Positions 35,936-44,952 of a stretch of 64,000 nt of DNA are shown piece by piece (position 1 is the stretch's first letter; each line of letters starts with the position of its first letter). Source of the stretch: Nitrospira sp. Ga0074138 (GTDB taxonomy: Bacteria > Nitrospirota > Nitrospiria > Nitrospirales > Nitrospiraceae); the NCBI GenBank assembly GCA_001464735.1, contig LNDU01000018.1, forward strand, positions 1 to 64,000, read 5' to 3'. The translations under genes and the position numbers were made by a program. Below the pieces are notes generated by a model. It had not been told where the DNA came from. It saw only the letters and a program-made list of their open reading frames with translations, and did no database searches.

Positions 35936-36652
35936 ATGAAGTGCACCCTGTATATGATTACCGTCTTATTCTTGCTGGCGGTAAGCTCGGGCTCCGGATT
36001 CTGCGATTCGGGGTTGGTTAAGCCAGACGCCGGTAAATTGGCGACAGATATCCCCATAGTACCTTCCACGACAACGCAGACCGAGAAAGTAATCAGTCAG
36101 GCGATGATGGATAAGCTATCGAATGCGGTCAGCAGCGAGTATGTGATCGGCGCCGAAGATGTACTCGACATCACCGTCTGGAGGAATCCTGACCTGTCAC
36201 GACAAGTGCAAGTACGTCCCGATGGGCGATTTTCAATGCCGATCATTCGCGACGTGATGGCCGTCGGGAAGACACCGACCAAATTGGCTGAAGAAATGAC
36301 GAACAAACTCAAGGAATATGTCCAAAATCCGGTTGTGGCCGTGACCTTGAAGGAAGTCAATAGTTCCAATATCTTCCTGCTCGGCGAAGTTGCTCATCCT
36401 GGCAAGTATCCGTTGAAGAGTAAAACGACGCTGCTGCAAGCGATTACCATCGCAGGCGGCTTCAAAGATACGGCGGCAAGGAACCAGATCGTCATTTTTC
36501 GGTTTACGGATACAGCCCCAGGTTTGAAGCGGTTCACGGCGAGCTATGATGACATTGTGCTTCGCAGTGGAATCACGGATAATTTTGAACTGAAGCCCGG
36601 TGATACCCTTGTAGTACCGAGTGAGTCAATGGTGGTCTTCCCTGGTCGGTAG
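35936..36652 (+). CDS. Polysaccharide export protein (Wza-like), first copy
   Basis: A 238-residue outer-membrane/periplasmic export protein of the OPX type. A signal peptide (residues 2-22) is followed by the poly-export domain 'VIGAEDVLDITVWRNPDLS' and 'PDGRFSMPIIRDV', then an SLBB domain 'NIFLLGEVAHPGKYPLKS' and 'AGGFKDTAARN'. It lacks a good lipobox. The ATG at 35936 has AAGGAG 10 bases upstream; an earlier frame start at 35906 has none. It is followed 20 bp later by a paralogue with half its residues the same. Both would help cross the outer membrane. Confidence 0.88.
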   Translation: MKCTLYMITVLFLLAVSSGSGFCDSGLVKPDAGKLATDIPIVPSTTTQTEKVISQAMMDKLSNAVSSEYVIGAEDVLDITVWRNPDLSRQVQVRPDGRFSMPIIRDVMAVGKTPTKLAEEMTNKLKEYVQNPVVAVTLKEVNSSNIFLLGEVAHPGKYPLKSKTTLLQAITIAGGFKDTAARNQIVIFRFTDTAPGLKRFTASYDDIVLRSGITDNFELKPGDTLVVPSESMVVFPGR

Positions 36653-36672
36653 GGAAACCGGAAAGGATTGCT

Positions 36673-37323
36673 GTGGACGACTACGCGCGATGGACAAGGG
36701 TGTCGGGGTGGTATCTGTTTGTAATAAGAGCATCGGTGATGGGGCTCGTGTTGTGTTCCATTGTGGCTCAAGTCGGTTGCCTGGGGCCGGTGACCTCCAG
36801 GGAATACAAGTCATCCGACGTTCCGACGGAGTTTCTTCTTGGTTCTGAGGACCAGATAGAGATCAATGTCTGGAAAAATCCGGATTTGTCCAGAGTCACC
36901 TTGATACGGCCAGATGGATATGTCTCCATGCCGATCATCGGTGACGTGCAAGCAGCCGGCCTCACGGCAGAGGCACTTGCCGCGCAGATTACCGAGCGTC
37001 TCAAGGGCTATATCCAGAATCCTTCGGTCTCGGTGAACGTCAAGGAGCTCAACAGTTATGCCGTGTTCGTGTTGGGTGAGGTCGCCAAGCCAGGAAAGTA
37101 CCAGCTCAAGTCCTACGTGACCGTGCTGCAAGCGATTTCGATGGCTGGCGGCTTTACCAACTATGCAAGCAAGAATCGATTACAAGTAGTACGGGTCATT
37201 GAAAGTCCCGGTCACAAACGTCAGGAAATCCACATTCCGCTACGGTATGATGATCTTGTCAGCGGACGTGGCGAACCGGGTAACATCGTGTTGACCTCCG
37301 GCGATACGGTCGTCGTACCGTGA
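36673..37323 (+). CDS. Polysaccharide export protein (Wza-like), second copy
   Basis: A 216-residue OPX paralogue of the previous gene. A hydrophobic N-terminal segment ends in 'VAQVGC', a weak lipobox, so it may be a lipoprotein. The export domain reads 'LLGSEDQIEINVWKNPDLS' and 'PDGYVSMPIIGDV', and the SLBB part 'AVFVLGEVAKPGKYQLKS' and 'AGGFTNYASKN'. The start is a GTG at 36673. The two tandem genes suggest a hetero-oligomer or two stages of export. No Wzc-type chain-length kinase is in the window. Confidence 0.88.
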   Translation: MDDYARWTRVSGWYLFVIRASVMGLVLCSIVAQVGCLGPVTSREYKSSDVPTEFLLGSEDQIEINVWKNPDLSRVTLIRPDGYVSMPIIGDVQAAGLTAEALAAQITERLKGYIQNPSVSVNVKELNSYAVFVLGEVAKPGKYQLKSYVTVLQAISMAGGFTNYASKNRLQVVRVIESPGHKRQEIHIPLRYDDLVSGRGEPGNIVLTSGDTVVVP

Positions 37324-37438
37324 CGGAATCATGCAGGCTGTCCGACATACTATTGGCTCTGTTTCTTCAAAATCCATGCATGTGGTATAAGGCGGGTGGA
37401 TCGGTTTTCGGCTGATCCTCATCCGTTTGTAGCTACTT

Positions 37439-38743
37439 TTGAAAAGGAGTGTGGTGACTCTATTGTGGTGTGGTAGACGGCTCAAGATCAGTCCATTGTT
37501 TAGGTTCGCAATTGCGGCTGTGCTTATCTGGGGGGCGTTGCCCTCAGTGTCAGTTTATGCGGAGACGAACTTTGTTCCCTGGGGTGAGGTGAGGGAACGA
37601 TACGATAGCAATGTATGGCGTAGGCCAAAGGAGCTTCTAAGGGACGCACAGGGGAACGTCCCTCAGCTCCATGATTTTGTGACGACTGTGAACGGTGGGC
37701 TAGCCCTGCGGCACGACAGTCGTGACATTGAAGCTGACCTGCAGGTGGGGGGAAACTATAACAAGTATGTGACCAATACAGGCTTGGACTTTTTTGGCGC
37801 GACTGTCAAAGGCACTGTTGGCTTGGATCGCTGGGTTGATCAGTATGTCAGAGGAGCGCGTTTGCGCGTCGCTGAGAACTTTTTATATACGCCTGAGCAG
37901 TCTTTTGGGAGATCGACGGCGGTTGATGACTTCGAGGGCGGCCTCATAACATTTCGGCGGAGCAGGCTCATGAACACAACGGCCTTAACAGGGAGCTACC
38001 CTCTATCCCGAGACGTTGCTTTGGAAGGTGGGTACACGTTCGGTCTTCGGAGGGTGACCCGTAGCACCGAAGGCGGGGATGTAACCGCGGCTACCTTCTT
38101 CAACACGATGACTCACACATGGTTCGGAGGACCTCGCTATAACCTGACCCGGAACGACAGCGTCGCCGCCTTGTATCGACAGACTTTTTTTACCCAAGAG
38201 CGGTCCGAAGGCGGCAGGACATTTAGTAGCAATATCATCACGCTCGAAGGTGACTATACGAAGGTGTTCCCGGAGTGGACGTTCAGTGTCCGCGGAGGCG
38301 TCACGTTTGTCGAACCAGTTGGGCGAACGTTACCGTCTGGTTCCCTTCGCGTCACCACCAAACCGGAGCGGGACACGGTCCTCGAACTGACGCTTTCACG
38401 GGAAGCCAAACCGTCATTCTTTTTACAGGGTGGAGCGCGGATCAACCATCGTGCGCAGGCGAGCATCAGACATCGAATTTATGAGCGACTCAGCGTCAGC
38501 GGGAGTGGTGGGTATGCCCTTAGTCAATTTTTCCCCAATACAGATTCTCAATTTCAGATTATCACTGGAGCATCGAGGCTTGAGTATATGTTGACGAGGA
38601 ACATCAGGGGAGAACTTTTTTACCTCTTCACACACACTGACGCCGAAACAACGGCACTTGAGTACCAGGTATCACGCCATCAAGTAGGAGTTATGCTGTC
38701 GGTAATGTTGGAATCATTAGGAGAATCGCTCGGATTCGAATAG
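37439..38743 (+). CDS. Outer-membrane beta-barrel protein of the polysaccharide locus
   Basis: A 434-residue protein with a hydrophobic signal segment (about residues 19-40, ending 'VYA') and a body of alternating amphipathic strands rich in aromatic ends ('LALRHDSRDIEADLQVGGNYNKY', 'GELFYLFTHTDA'), as in the barrels found next to OPX genes. No enzyme motif is present. The start may be TTG 37439 or one of the GTG codons at 37451 and 37454, near GGAG. It follows the two OPX genes after 115 bp and may form the outer-membrane pore or anchor. A broken copy lies just downstream. Confidence 0.72.
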   Translation: MKRSVVTLLWCGRRLKISPLFRFAIAAVLIWGALPSVSVYAETNFVPWGEVRERYDSNVWRRPKELLRDAQGNVPQLHDFVTTVNGGLALRHDSRDIEADLQVGGNYNKYVTNTGLDFFGATVKGTVGLDRWVDQYVRGARLRVAENFLYTPEQSFGRSTAVDDFEGGLITFRRSRLMNTTALTGSYPLSRDVALEGGYTFGLRRVTRSTEGGDVTAATFFNTMTHTWFGGPRYNLTRNDSVAALYRQTFFTQERSEGGRTFSSNIITLEGDYTKVFPEWTFSVRGGVTFVEPVGRTLPSGSLRVTTKPERDTVLELTLSREAKPSFFLQGGARINHRAQASIRHRIYERLSVSGSGGYALSQFFPNTDSQFQIITGASRLEYMLTRNIRGELFYLFTHTDAETTALEYQVSRHQVGVMLSVMLESLGESLGFE

Positions 38744-38832
38744 GTTATGGGAGTTAAGCCACGGATGCATATGGCTCAATCAGAATTGATCATCAATCCA
38801 TCCAGACGGAACTTGATCATCGAGAATCGAAG

Positions 38833-39227
38833 CGGGCTATTCCATCCGGCACCCTTGACGTGAGAACCAATCTTGAGCGAGATACGGTTGTCTATCTCAC
38901 TCTGTCACGGGAAGGCAGACCATTGTTTTTCCTGGCGGGTGGAACGACAATGGGCAATCTTGCACGGGTCCGGATTCAGCCACAGAATTTATGAACGGCT
39001 CATCCTCGATGGGGGAGTCGGTTATGCCTATAATGAGCTGCTCCCCAGTAACAGATCGGACGTTCAAGAATCTCACTGCGACATCGCGGCTTGCCGCTAA
39101 GCTGACCAGGAATATTTCAGGAGAGCTCTTTTATCTCCACTCAAATATTGATGTTGATTCCTCGTCAACCCAATTTCAATACTCTCGCAGTCAAGCGGGG
39201 TTTATGCTGACGGCAGAGTGGAAATAG
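38833..39227 (+). pseudogene. Frameshifted partial copy of the barrel gene
   Basis: Three reading frames in succession match the C-terminal 150 residues of the barrel at 37439-38743. Frame 1 (from 38833) gives 'IPSGTLDV' and 'ERDTVVYLTLSREGRP' against 'LPSGSLRV' and 'ERDTVLELTLSREAKP'. Then frame 2 gives 'HRIYERLILDGGVGYAYNE' against 'HRIYERLSVSGSGGYALSQ'. Then frame 3 gives 'SRLAAKLTRNISGELFYL' against 'SRLEYMLTRNIRGELFYL'. At least two frameshifts, so no product is expected. It is a decayed tandem duplicate. Confidence 0.8.
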
Positions 39228-39357
39228 GAACAGGAAATAGGGAGTGGGTCGGCGGTAGTCATGGTGCCGAGTCTCTCTGAGCCTTGTAATACAGCTATAG
39301 ATCGGTCGGATAAGTAAGAGCTGTTCGGCAAACCAAAATGGTTTAAGGAATTCTAGG

Positions 39358-40293
39358 ATGCAGGGTGCTTACCTGGAGAAGCAAAAGGTATTGGTGACCG
39401 GTGCGGCTGGATTCATCGGGTCTCATTTGTGTCGTACTCTTCTGGACGGAGGTGCGGAAGTTCACGGGATCTCTCGTAAAGCGCAACTCGATAGCGAAGG
39501 CGGTATGCATTGGTGGCAAGGCGATCTCGCCAACGCGTCAATAGCTCGGGACCTTATCGCCGCGATTCAACCCGATATTATTTTCCACTTGGCGAGTTAT
39601 GTGGCCGGTTCGCGAGACCTACGATTAGTATGGCCGACCTTTGAGAGTAATTTGATGAGCACAGTCAACTTGCTCACAATGGCGTCGGAAATAGGCTGCC
39701 GCCGCATTGTCTTGACTGGGTCATTAGAAGAAGCCGAATCCAATGGGGGTGAAACAGTCCCTTCTTCTCCTTATGCAGCGGCGAAGGGAGCGAGCAGCAG
39801 CTATGCGCGCATGTTTCACGCGCTTTACCGGACTCCGGTTGTTACGGCGCGGCTCTTTATGGTGTATGGACCTGGGCAGCAGGATACGAACAAATTGATC
39901 CCGTATGTGACCCTGTCTCTTCTCGGTAAACAACCTCCAAAGCTGAGTAGTGGGCTGCGTCAGGTTGATTGGATTTATGTGCAGGATGTTGTGGGCGGGT
40001 TGATCGCAGCGGCACAGGCTCCAAACATAGAGGGGCAGACGATCGATCTGGGTTCGGGAACTCTAGTGTCCATTCAGACGATTGTTCAGCAATTAGCAGA
40101 CCGGATAGATTCTCGAGTCGAACTACTTTGGGGCGCCCTCCCTGAACGTCAGATGGAACAGACGCGTGTTGCAAATATTAAGAAAACATATGACAGCACA
40201 GGTTGGAAACCGCAGACTTCTTTAACGACAGGATTGGAATGCACAGTGGATTGGTATAGAGAACAAGGTGGTTCACTTCATAAACCTAATTGA
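39358..40293 (+). CDS. NAD-dependent nucleotide-sugar epimerase (SDR)
   Basis: A 311-residue extended SDR. 'VTGAAGFIGSHLCRTL' is the Rossmann entry, and the third catalytic region 'SSPYAAAKGASSSYARMF' carries Y-x3-K. 'ARLFMVYGPGQQD' follows, as in galE/rmlB relatives. Reaction (epimerase or reductase) cannot be fixed. It follows the barrel pseudogene; AAGGA precedes the ATG. It would supply a nucleotide sugar to the glycosyltransferases of the island. Confidence 0.88.
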   Translation: MQGAYLEKQKVLVTGAAGFIGSHLCRTLLDGGAEVHGISRKAQLDSEGGMHWWQGDLANASIARDLIAAIQPDIIFHLASYVAGSRDLRLVWPTFESNLMSTVNLLTMASEIGCRRIVLTGSLEEAESNGGETVPSSPYAAAKGASSSYARMFHALYRTPVVTARLFMVYGPGQQDTNKLIPYVTLSLLGKQPPKLSSGLRQVDWIYVQDVVGGLIAAAQAPNIEGQTIDLGSGTLVSIQTIVQQLADRIDSRVELLWGALPERQMEQTRVANIKKTYDSTGWKPQTSLTTGLECTVDWYREQGGSLHKPN

Positions 40294-40453
40294 ACGGACT
40301 TCTCATCTAGTGAAAGAGTAAGTAGCTGCCTAATTTAGGGCAGTCTGCATATAGAAGGATGCCCTTGCAGATCTTCACCTGATCCGTCGAACTAGTCAAA
40401 CTGTCTGTTATTGAAATGGCTGCAACCAAGCGGCTAAAGGTTGAAACCTTAAC

Positions 40454-40478
40454 CTGTCAGCACGACAGATAGTTTTTT
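40454..40478 (+). terminator. Weak hairpin with T-run before the ABC exporter genes
   Basis: CTGTC-AGCAC-GACAG (40454-40468) is followed 4 bases later by six T (40473-40478). The stem is only 5 bp, so it would be a weak terminator or an attenuator 33 bp before the permease start. It lies in a 217-bp gap without genes. Confidence 0.25.
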
Positions 40479-40510
40479 CTGCCAAGTCTACGAGGTATTT
40501 TGAGGTTTCT

Positions 40511-41341
40511 ATGAAAGAGAGTGTTTCGGTAATTCGGATTGAGCCAACCAAAGGGTGGGTGGCGCTTCAACTGCAAGAGTTATGGGCGTATCGAGAGCTG
40601 CTCTTCTTCTTGATCTGGCGGGATGTGATGGTGCGCTACAAGCAGACGGCTTTGGGTGCGGCATGGGCGATTATCCAGCCCGTCTTCACGATGCTTATCT
40701 TTAGCCTCTTCTTCGGGCGGTTGGGAAAGATCCCTTCGGATGGAATTCCCTATCCGATCTTCGCCTATGCTGCCTTGGTTCCTTGGACCTTTTTTTCTCA
40801 AGGGTTGAGTCAAGCGTCCAACAGTCTGGTCGGCAGTGCGAATCTGATCAAGAAGGTCTATTTCCCACGACTATGCGTCCCCATCGCGGCGGTGACGTCG
40901 GGTCTTATCGATTTTGCGCTTGCCTTCATCGTATTACTCGGCATGATGCTCTATTACGGCATTCTCCCGGGGATCAAAGTGATCTGGCTCCCGGTGTTGC
41001 TTCTGCTGACGCTTATCACTTCGCTTGGGGTTTCGCTCTGGCTTTCTGCATTGAATGTCCGTTTCCGCGACGTGCGTCATATCATCCCTTTTTTGACACA
41101 ATTCTGGCTCTTTGCAACCCCGATCGCCTATCCGAGCAGTCTTTTGTCCGAACCATGGCGAACACTCTATAGTATCAATCCAATGGTCGGAGTGGTGGAG
41201 GGATTTCGATGGGCTTTGCTCGGGGCGGAGACCGCGCCAGGGCCGATGATGATCGTTTCTTTTCTGGCTGCCCTGGCGATTTTGGTCAGTGGCATATTTT
41301 ACTTCCGTCGGCAGGAAAAGACTTTTGCTGATGTGGTTTGA
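40511..41341 (+). CDS. wzm: ABC-2 type polysaccharide export permease (Wzm-like)
   Basis: A 276-residue inner-membrane permease with six transmembrane segments. The N-terminal cytoplasmic part has 'ELLFFLIWRDVMVRYKQTALGAAWAIIQP' (in short, 'RYKQTALG.AW'), the diagnostic start of TagG/Wzm/KpsM permeases. 'NLIKKVYFPR' is the coupling segment. It would pair with the ATPase that starts 94 bp downstream and export a lipid-linked polysaccharide. GAGG precedes the ATG. Confidence 0.92.
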   Translation: MKESVSVIRIEPTKGWVALQLQELWAYRELLFFLIWRDVMVRYKQTALGAAWAIIQPVFTMLIFSLFFGRLGKIPSDGIPYPIFAYAALVPWTFFSQGLSQASNSLVGSANLIKKVYFPRLCVPIAAVTSGLIDFALAFIVLLGMMLYYGILPGIKVIWLPVLLLLTLITSLGVSLWLSALNVRFRDVRHIIPFLTQFWLFATPIAYPSSLLSEPWRTLYSINPMVGVVEGFRWALLGAETAPGPMMIVSFLAALAILVSGIFYFRRQEKTFADVV

Positions 41342-41434
41342 TGTCACGGTTGATGGTATTCGCAGAAGAAGCACGACGTAGCGAAGCGTAGCGTGCAGGC
41401 GACGCGTTTCACTCTGAATGCGCAGCGAGGAATC

Positions 41435-42727
41435 ATGGGCGATATTGCCATACGAGTAGAAGAGATCGGCAAGAAGTACCGTATCGGTAAAGCGGAAAAA
41501 TACAAGACTTTGCGGGATACTCTGGCTTCCGCGTTCACCGCTCCATTCCTCAAGGTGGGGCGTGTGTTACGAGGGGAAGCGGCGGACGACACGGGACCGG
41601 ATGATGAGATCTGGGCGTTGCAAGGGATCTCGTTCGACGTGAGGCAGGGGGAAGTGATTGGGGTTATCGGTGGTAACGGCGCCGGCAAGAGTACTCTCTT
41701 GAAAATACTCTCGCGGATCACCGAGCCGACGACGGGCTTCGCCGAAATCCATGGGCGCGTCGGGTCGCTCTTGGAGGTGGGGACCGGTTTTCATCAGGAA
41801 TTAACTGGAAGGGAGAATACGTATTTAAATGGCGCGATTCTCGGTATGAATAAGAAGGAGATCGACGAAAAGTTCGATGAAATTGTCGCCTTTTCAGAAG
41901 TCGGAAAGTTTATCGATACTCCCGTCAAGCACTATTCCAGCGGGATGTATCTTCGATTGGCCTTTGCCGTTGCGGCTCATCTTGAGCCGGAGATTCTGAT
42001 CGTTGACGAGGTGCTGGCAGTCGGGGATGCGGGGTTCCAACAAAAGTGTCTTGGCAAAATGGGAGCGGTGGCCAAGGAGGGCCGGACCGTCTTGTTTGTC
42101 AGTCACAACATGGGCGCCATCACGCAGCTGTGTGGAAGGGCCGTGCAATTGGAGAAGGGGAGATTAACACGGAGCGGATCCGCTGGAGAAGTGGTGGCCG
42201 CGTATTTGTCGTCGGTAGCCGGAACAGAACTCAAGTCGAGCTGGTCGGACGAATCTTCCAATCCGAATGGCGCTGATGTCCAATTTAGGTCTGCACGGTT
42301 GTTGTCCATCGACGAACAGCCTCTATCCATTGCGAGCTTTAACGAGTCGCCTCTGATCGAGATTGCCTACGAGGTCAAGGTTCCCATAAGAAATCTTTCC
42401 GTCACATGTCTTCTGTATGATTCGATGAATAATCTCGTGTTTGAGTCGATGGATACCGATATGCCGGAATGGAACGGGTCTGTCAGAGAACCGGATGTCT
42501 ATCGTGCGACCACCAAAATCCCTTCCTCTCTCCTCAAGCCTGGTCGCTATCAAATATCCTTCGCAGCGTTCGTCGAGGGTGTGAGGGTTTTTGCGCGACT
42601 TGACAGAGTATTGACGTTCGATGTGTCAGGCGTAGGGTGTACCCTGCAGCCTAAACGGAGCGGTATAGTCTCACCTGTCCTCGATTGGAAGGTGTGCCGA
42701 TTCAGTGAAAACGGGCAGATGGTGTAA
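41435..42727 (+). CDS. wzt: ABC polysaccharide export ATPase with Wzt C-terminal domain
   Basis: A 430-residue protein. The first 250 residues are the ATPase: Walker A 'GGNGAGKSTLLK', signature 'YSSGMYLRLAFA', Walker B 'ILIVDEVLAVGD' and 'SHNM'. Residues 270-430 form the Wzt_C-type beta-sandwich that in O-antigen exporters recognises the polymer end cap. The ATG at 41435 is used; the frame extends to 41393 through poor sequence. The C-terminal domain points to an O-antigen-like export mode with recognition of a terminal modification. Confidence 0.92.
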   Translation: MGDIAIRVEEIGKKYRIGKAEKYKTLRDTLASAFTAPFLKVGRVLRGEAADDTGPDDEIWALQGISFDVRQGEVIGVIGGNGAGKSTLLKILSRITEPTTGFAEIHGRVGSLLEVGTGFHQELTGRENTYLNGAILGMNKKEIDEKFDEIVAFSEVGKFIDTPVKHYSSGMYLRLAFAVAAHLEPEILIVDEVLAVGDAGFQQKCLGKMGAVAKEGRTVLFVSHNMGAITQLCGRAVQLEKGRLTRSGSAGEVVAAYLSSVAGTELKSSWSDESSNPNGADVQFRSARLLSIDEQPLSIASFNESPLIEIAYEVKVPIRNLSVTCLLYDSMNNLVFESMDTDMPEWNGSVREPDVYRATTKIPSSLLKPGRYQISFAAFVEGVRVFARLDRVLTFDVSGVGCTLQPKRSGIVSPVLDWKVCRFSENGQMV

Positions 42728-42888
42728 CGTTCCTCTCTCGTCAGACAGTTTCCCTTATCGAACACGGGATATGGGGAATTCCCTACAGAGTTGCTATCGG
42801 ATGGGGCGTTTAGGGGGAATGTCCCCTTGTCCCATGGTCTCCGTTTGTCCAGTCAGGTGACCAATAGCACGCTTACTAGTTGGGATCT

Positions 42889-43713
42889 ATGATGCTGTTT
42901 CCAAGAATGCTTGAACAGGCCATCATCGTTGCGGCACACCCCGACGACGAGGTGTTATGGTTTAGTTCCATCTTGGACAAAGTCGATGAGATTGTCGTCT
43001 GTTTTGTGAACAACGAGTCGTACCCTGAGTGGACTGCTGGAAGACAAATCAGTTTGGCCGCCTATCCGATGAAGAATCTGTCCACTCTCAATATCGATCA
43101 AGCAGAGGTGTTCAGCGGTGGGGATTGGAACAATCCGGTGGTGACAGAATATGGAATAGAGATTGCCAACAAGAAAGTCTCTGATCGGAGTGAGCGATAC
43201 AAAGGAAATTACGAGAAGCTGAGGCGGCAGCTTGAACAGTACTTGAAGGGGCGTAGCAATGTATTTACCCATAATCCTTGGGGAGAGTATGGACATGAAG
43301 AGCATGTACAGGTATATCGAGCCATTAAAAGTTTGCAGGGTGAGCTGAAGTTTAACTTGTGGTACTCAAATTATGTCAGTAACAAATCGTTTCGGTTGAT
43401 GCTAAGTCATCTGGAGCGATTTCATTTCGACTATGCTTGCTTTGAAACAAATAAAGTTCTGGCGCATGAGATTAAGGACATTTATAAGAAGAATAAATGT
43501 TGGACGTGGTATGACCACTGGGAATGGTACAACGAAGAATCATTCATTCAAGAAAGACCTTATGAGCAAGAAGAGAAAAAGGTCGGCAACCTATTTCCAG
43601 TCAACCTCATCAAAGTCAGTCTCCCTCAGGGGCGAACGCGAAAAGCCCATTCTTATTACTCGGTGATAGGTCGAACGATAAAGACATTGATGAAGGAACG
43701 CTTCAAGAGATGA
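42889..43713 (+). CDS. PIG-L family deacetylase
   Basis: A 274-residue protein of the PIG-L/LmbE zinc deacetylase family. The metal motif 'AAHPDDE' (about residues 15-21) and the second ligand region 'NPWGEYGHEEHVQ' are intact. Members remove N-acetyl groups from GlcNAc-containing molecules such as GlcNAc-PI, bacillithiol or mycothiol precursors, or polysaccharide intermediates. The start may be ATG 42889 or 42892; TTG 42880 is possible. Its stop overlaps the next gene start by 4 bp. A role in deacetylating a sugar of this polymer is plausible. Confidence 0.85.
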   Translation: MMLFPRMLEQAIIVAAHPDDEVLWFSSILDKVDEIVVCFVNNESYPEWTAGRQISLAAYPMKNLSTLNIDQAEVFSGGDWNNPVVTEYGIEIANKKVSDRSERYKGNYEKLRRQLEQYLKGRSNVFTHNPWGEYGHEEHVQVYRAIKSLQGELKFNLWYSNYVSNKSFRLMLSHLERFHFDYACFETNKVLAHEIKDIYKKNKCWTWYDHWEWYNEESFIQERPYEQEEKKVGNLFPVNLIKVSLPQGRTRKAHSYYSVIGRTIKTLMKERFKR

Positions 43714-44909
43714 AGAGTTTGATGAAGAACATCTTAGGAAGATTCGGTGTGAAGCTCAGGCCATATGTGCCCACTGTGTACGAGAAAACGGCGTCGCTGG
43801 AGCCTGAGAAAAAAACGCAAGGCCATGTGTTGATTTCATATCACATTAAACCATTCTTATTGCAGTCTGGTGAGCCTATTCCGAATTCCCATACAAGCCA
43901 ATGGCGGTGTGTACTGATGGCGAGAGTGTTTTTAGACTTGGGTTATTCTGTGGATGTGATTGATTCCCATAATCACATCTTTCAGCCGAAGAAACCGTAT
44001 GTATTGTTCGTCGGCCACCGGATTAATTTTGATCGGATTGCTGGGCTGCTCAATGCCGACTGTATCAAGATCGCCCATCTGGATACGGCTCATTGGGTTT
44101 ACAATAATTATGCCACCTATCGGCGCAAGTTGGAGCTGCAGCAGAGAAGAGGAATCACGATCAAAGGAAGCGATAGGATCGTAGAGCAGACTCTCGCTCT
44201 TGAACATGCTGATTGCGCTACTGTGTGCGGTAATGATTTCAATATCAATACACTTCGGTATTCACGCAAACCAATTTATAAGCTTCCTCAGACGCCAGTG
44301 ATTGTGTATCCTTGGCCGGATGACAAGGAATTCACGGCCTGTCGAGCGAATTTTCTCTGGTTCGGCAGCCATGGTTTCGTGCACAAGGGATTGGATTTGG
44401 CATTAGAAGCTTTTGCTGAAATGCCGGATTATCATCTGTATGTCTGTGGCCCCTTACAAAAGGAAAAAGATTTCGTGGCTGCCTACCATAAAGAGCTCTA
44501 TGAAACTCCCAATATCCATGCGGTTGGATGGGTTGATGTGGAGAGCCAGGACTTTACGATGATGGCTAAACAGTGTCTGGGGCTCGTCTCTCCTTCATGC
44601 TCCGAAGCTGGAGGTGGGAATGTGGTTGTCTGTATGCATGCCGGGCTGATTCCCCTTGTCAGCTATGAGTCGAGTGTGGACGTGGAGGATTTTGGTGTGA
44701 TGTTCAAAGATAACTCTGTCAATGCCATAAAAAGCGCTGTGCAAATGGTGTCCGCTCTCCCCTCTGATCAGCTCCGGCAGATGGCCAGGAAAGCTTGGGA
44801 GTCCGCACGAGCCAATCATACAAGGGAAAAATTTACAGAAGAGTATAAGAAACTTGTGTTGCATGTTTTGGGAAAGACGGGGAGCAAAGAGTCTGAGGAG
44901 AGTTGCTGA
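43710..44909 (+). CDS. Glycosyltransferase, GT4-like
   Basis: A 399-residue GT-B type transferase. 'SHTSQWRCVLMARVFLDLGYSVDVIDSHNH' (only its start and end are meant) is a GT4-type N-terminal region, and 'WFGSHGFVHKGLDLALEAFAEMP' and 'SPSCSEAGGGNVVVCMHAGLIPL' are the donor-binding region, though the E-x7-E is degenerate. The gene overlaps the PIG-L gene by 4 bp. Donor and acceptor cannot be told. It is the first of a series of transferases. Confidence 0.8.
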   Translation: MKSLMKNILGRFGVKLRPYVPTVYEKTASLEPEKKTQGHVLISYHIKPFLLQSGEPIPNSHTSQWRCVLMARVFLDLGYSVDVIDSHNHIFQPKKPYVLFVGHRINFDRIAGLLNADCIKIAHLDTAHWVYNNYATYRRKLELQQRRGITIKGSDRIVEQTLALEHADCATVCGNDFNINTLRYSRKPIYKLPQTPVIVYPWPDDKEFTACRANFLWFGSHGFVHKGLDLALEAFAEMPDYHLYVCGPLQKEKDFVAAYHKELYETPNIHAVGWVDVESQDFTMMAKQCLGLVSPSCSEAGGGNVVVCMHAGLIPLVSYESSVDVEDFGVMFKDNSVNAIKSAVQMVSALPSDQLRQMARKAWESARANHTREKFTEEYKKLVLHVLGKTGSKESEESC

Positions 44910-44952
44910 GGGTAGACAGGGTGAAGCAAAGGAGTGAGCCGGGGTCGGAAGC

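Noticed and set aside
39251-39258. Second ops-like word GGCGGTAG before the epimerase gene
   Set aside because: Only 8 of 12 positions match; an octamer is expected about twice by chance in this window.
42790-42840. GGGG/CCCC hairpin before the PIG-L gene as terminator
   Set aside because: The stem is about 5 bp and no T-run follows.
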